Assembly (NCBI RefSeq): GCF_050003625.1
Contig: NC_134400.1
Coordinates: forward strand, 48,473,096 to 48,537,095
Origin: Haematobia irritans
Taxonomy: Eukaryota > Arthropoda > Insecta > Diptera > Muscidae
Direction: 5' to 3'
Length of the DNA: 64,000 nucleotides
Part shown: positions 60,531-64,000 of the stretch, piece by piece
How positions within the stretch are numbered: position 1 is the stretch's first letter
How the letters are laid out: every line of letters begins with the position of its first letter
Notes under the pieces: model-generated
Databases searched by the model: none
What the model was told of the DNA's origin: nothing
Seen by the model: only the letters and a program-made list of their open reading frames with translations
Translations under genes and position numbers: made by a program

Positions 60531-61851
60531 GACCCCAAAATCGTATTTAGTTTTATTTGAAATAAAAGAAAATATGTGTTTCTTATAAAACATATTTATT
60601 TTATTTGCAAAATATTTTATAAATAAATTTACAAAATATAGTTTAAAGGTGCCTAATAACTAGATCATATGCACCTGTCGGTGTTTAAGCATATACTGTT
60701 TGTTACAAAAGAAAACTAAACTATTCAGTTGTCGTAAATAAGAAGAAAGAGAAAAAAGAATAGGTAATAACACATATTTAATATTTTATTATTTTTTGAA
60801 TTATGCAATAGACAAATAAATTTGGTTCTTGTCATTTGTGTTCTGTTCTAACATAACTTACACATACAATTACTATCAATAACAACTATAGGGTGAATAA
60901 ATAAACTATATAAATCATTATAATAACCATGTCAGCATGTTCCTTCTAATATGTAGATGCGCCTAGATTTCCAATAAATCAGCAGCCTGTAAGCTAAATT
61001 AGTTTTTCTGAAAGTAAACAGAATAATTCGAAGTTAATTTTGTTCAATTAAGACTTGATTTTGTTAAACATTACCTGCATAGAATATCAAGTTCAATTCT
61101 TAGTTCCAGATTGCAGGTTTATAATCTTCTTTTGCAGTTGTAGTCTTTTAGCATAAAAAGGTGTATTAAGGAGCTCGGTAATTTCATTTTAGTAACAATT
61201 CCTTTCCAAAAGTTCCACACATTGAAATCGTCTATTAAAATTTGAACCAATCAAAGACAAAAATAATGGCAAAGCAATGTAATATTTGGTATTATATTGA
61301 TGATACTTTGCAAATTCTGGAAATAAAAAAAACATATAAATGGAAAATACACATTTTTATTATTTTCGGATATTTTTCATATTTTTAAATCCAAAAGAAA
61401 GAACTTTTTTACCATTACATAATTCAGCTCATTAGTTTATGTATCAGATATACTGCTCTCTACTTGGGTTCAAACTGGAAAAGGCAGGTAAAACAAAAAT
61501 GCAATTTAATGCCAACGCTACTTCGCAACTTCAAGGTGAATCTTCCAACAAACTAATACCGGTTTTAAGAAAACTATGAGTGTACCCACTTTTTGATTGC
61601 AAACATATTCTTATATATTTGATAAAAGGATGGAGTCGATGGGATTAATTGGTAAATTTCACGAAATAAAATTGGTCACTAAAAGAAATGAATAAAAAAT
61701 ATATTATTTTAGTCCGTTTAATGTAAACAGGATTCAATGGAAAACGGTATTCACATTTTCTTACCTTTAATAAACGTAGATTGTTTTCCATTTTTACAAT
61801 GGCACAAAACACAAACACAGGTAATTTCAAATGCGTTCTCTCATATATTTG
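60531..61851. other. AT-rich DNA, no gene recognised
   Basis: No open frame above 61 codons with a recognisable motif, and no repeat shared with the rest of the window. Confidence 0.5.
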
Positions 61852-63538
61852 TTATACCCTCCATCATAGGATGGGGGTATATTAACTTTGTCATTCCGTT
61901 TGTAACACATCGAAATATTGCTCTAAGACCCCATAAAGTATATATATTCTGGGTCGTGGTGAAATTCTGAGTCGATCTAAGCATGTCCGTCCGTCCGTCC
62001 GTCTGTTGAAATCACGCTAACTTCCGAACGAAACAAGCTATCGACTTGAAACTTGGCACAAGTAGTTGTTATCGATGTAGGTCAGATGGTATTGAAAATG
62101 GGCCATATCGGTCCACTTTTACGTATAGCCCCCATATAAAGGGACCCTCAGATTTGGCTTGTGGAGCCTCTAATAGAAGCATATTTCATCCGATCCGGCT
62201 GAAATTTGGTATATGGTGTTGGTATACGGTCTCTAACAACCATGCAAAAATTGGTCCACATCGGTCCGTAATTATATATAGCCCCCATATAAACCGATCC
62301 CCAGATTTGGCTTGCGAAGCCTAAAAGAGAAGTAAATTTCATCCGATCCGGCTGAAATGTGGTACATGGTGTTGGTATATGGTCTCTAACAACAATGCAA
62401 AAATTGGTCCACATCGGTCCATAATTATATATAGCCCCCATATAAACCGATCCCCAGATTTGGCTTGCGAAGCCTAAAAGAGAAGTAAATTTCATCCGAT
62501 CCGGCTGAAATTTGGTACATGGTGCTGGTATATGGTCTCTAACAACCATGCAAAAATTGGCCCATATCGGTCCTTTATTATATATAGCCCCCATATAAAC
62601 CGATCCCCAGATTTGGCTTGCGGAGCCTCAAAGAGAAGCAAATTTCATCCGATCAGGCTGAAATTTGGTACATAATGTTGGTATATGGTCTCTAACAACC
62701 ATGCAAAATTGGTCCACATCGGTTCATAATTATATATAGCCCCCATATAAACCGATCCCCAGATTTGGCTTGCGAAGTCTCCAAGAGAAGCAAATTTCAT
62801 CCAATCCGGTTGTAATTTGGAACATGGTGTTAGTATATGATATTTAACAACCGTGCCAGAATTGGTCCATATCGGTCTATAATTATATATAGCCCCCATA
62901 TAAAACGTTCTCCAGATTTGACGTCCGGAGCCTCTTGGAGGAGCAAAATTCATTCGATCCGGTTCAAATTAGGAACGTGGTGTTAGTATATGGTCGCTAA
63001 CAACCATACCAAAATAGGTCCAATCACACACAAAATAGTCCATATCGGTTCATAATCATGGTTGCCACTAGAGCCAAAAATAATCTACCAAAATTTTATT
63101 TCTATAGAAAATTTTGTCAAAATTTTATTTCTAGAGAAAATTTTGTTAAAATTTTATTCGGTTCATAATAAAATTTTCATCATTGTCAAAATTTTATTTC
63201 TATAGAAAATTTTGTCAAAATTTTATTTCTATAGAAAATTTTTTTCAAATTTTATTCGGTTCATAATCATGGTTGCTACTCAAGCCAAAAATAATCTACC
63301 AAGATTTTATTTCTATAGAAAATTTTGTCAAAAGTTTATTTCTATAGAAATTTTTGTCAAAATTTTATTTTTGTAGAAATTTTGTGAAAATTTTCTTTCT
63401 ATAGAAAATTTTGGGAAAATTTTTATTTCTATAGAAAATTTTGTGATAATTTTATTTCTATAGACTATTTTATTAAAATTTTATTTCTGTAGAAAATTTT
63501 GTCAACATTTTATGTCTACTTTGTCAAACTGAATTATA
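61852..63538 (+). mobile_element. Family A element interrupted at its 3' block
   Basis: The 5' hairpin TTATACCCTCCATCATAGG, (GTCC)n at 61985-62004, six or so 153-bp units, and a long 29-bp array. It stops at CAAACTGAATTATA, where a DNA transposon begins. The rest of the 3' block should lie beyond the window. Confidence 0.82.
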
Positions 63539-64000
63539 AAGGGTGATTCTTTTGAGGTTAGGATTTTCATGCATTAGTATTTGACAGATCACGTGGGATT
63601 TCAGACATGGTGTCAAAGAGAAAGATGCTCAGTATGCTTTGACAATTCATCATGAATAGACTTACGATCTGCCACAACGTCGAATTTTCAGTGAATGGGC
63701 CCTAGAAAAGTTGGCAGAAAATCCGCTTTTTTATCGACAAATTTTGTTCAGCGATGAGGCTCATTTCTGGTTGAATGGCTACGTAAATAAGCAAAATTGC
63801 CGCATTTGGAGTGAAGAGCAACCAGAAGCCGTTCAAGAACTGCCCATGCATCCCGAAAAATTCACTGTTTGGTGTGGTTTGTACGCTGGTGGAATCATTG
63901 GACCGTATTTTTTCAAAGATGCTGTTGGACGCAACGTTACGGTGAATGGCGATCGCTATCGTTCGATGCTAACAAACTTTTTGTTGCCAAAAATGGAAGA
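63539..64000 (+). mobile_element. Tc1/mariner-type DNA transposon, internally deleted, runs off the window
   Basis: It opens GGGTGATTCTTTTGAGGTTA after a TA in family A. The start codon at 63652 (MNRLT) is followed after 14 bases by the middle of the transposase in another frame: DLPQRRIFSEWALEKLAENP, then ILFSDEAHFWLNGYVNKQN with the first catalytic Asp. LPMHPEKFTVWCGLYAGG and GPYFFKDAVGRNVTVNG follow. The N-terminal DNA-binding region has been lost in a deletion that also shifts the frame. Confidence 0.82.

Overview
The window is nuclear DNA from a higher fly, most likely a calyptrate (muscid-type) dipteran. Evidence: one spliced gene with short GT-AG introns, a tRNA-derived SINE family, mariner/Tc1 and LINE relics, and above all many copies of elements whose ends match the Drosophila INE-1/DINE-1 (Helentron-associated) anatomy. 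The species call is an inference; I recognised no single-copy orthologue that would fix it.

Only one host gene can be supported. It is a five-exon secreted fibrinogen-related (FREP-type) gene on the + strand at 10063-17279. It encodes about 337 aa: a signal peptide, a coiled-coil region built partly from similar phase-2 exons, and a fibrinogen C-terminal domain that appears to lack its N-terminal cysteine-containing segment. Its 5.8-kb third intron is packed with transposons. A possible second coding remnant (57667-58074) is unrecognised.

Nearly everything else is mobile DNA in deep nests. Two DINE-1-like families dominate. Family A has a 5' hairpin, a (GTCC)n tract, a 153-bp tandem array, a 29-bp tandem array and a 3' double hairpin ending in CTTGTT. 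It lies at 1-1455, 7046-8940, 10943-13163, 14396-15643, 18761-20785, 21091-23018, 23521-25010, 43051-45329, 47611-49345, 51694-53685, 54197-57334 and 61852-63538. Family BC has a different 5' hairpin, (GTCT)n, its own 153-bp array and a separate 3' hairpin block. It lies at 3583-6851, 25173-29803, 30064-31351, 33532-41042 and 42804-46777, and several copies carry two to five reiterated 5' ends or two to three reiterated 3' ends. The 153-bp monomers of A and BC look homologous.

Other occupants: three SINEs with clear target-site duplications (8512, 40662, 45743); a composite element 'D' with two divergent tRNA-like heads (14588, 18490, 51593); a DD37E Tc1/mariner element with intact terminal repeats (39209-40471); mariner relics (25011, 29804-32142, 15670-16196); a third Tc1/mariner-type transposase running off the right edge (63539-64000); jockey-type and RNase H-bearing LINE relics (8941, 18140, 41405, 49385); and several MITEs (17334, 41533, 46859, 59648).

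The order of insertions can often be read. A elements sit inside D and BC elements, SINEs sit inside A and BC elements, and one LINE seems split into two halves 7 kb apart by later insertions. The A and BC elements are non-autonomous: I saw no Rep/helicase gene in the window.
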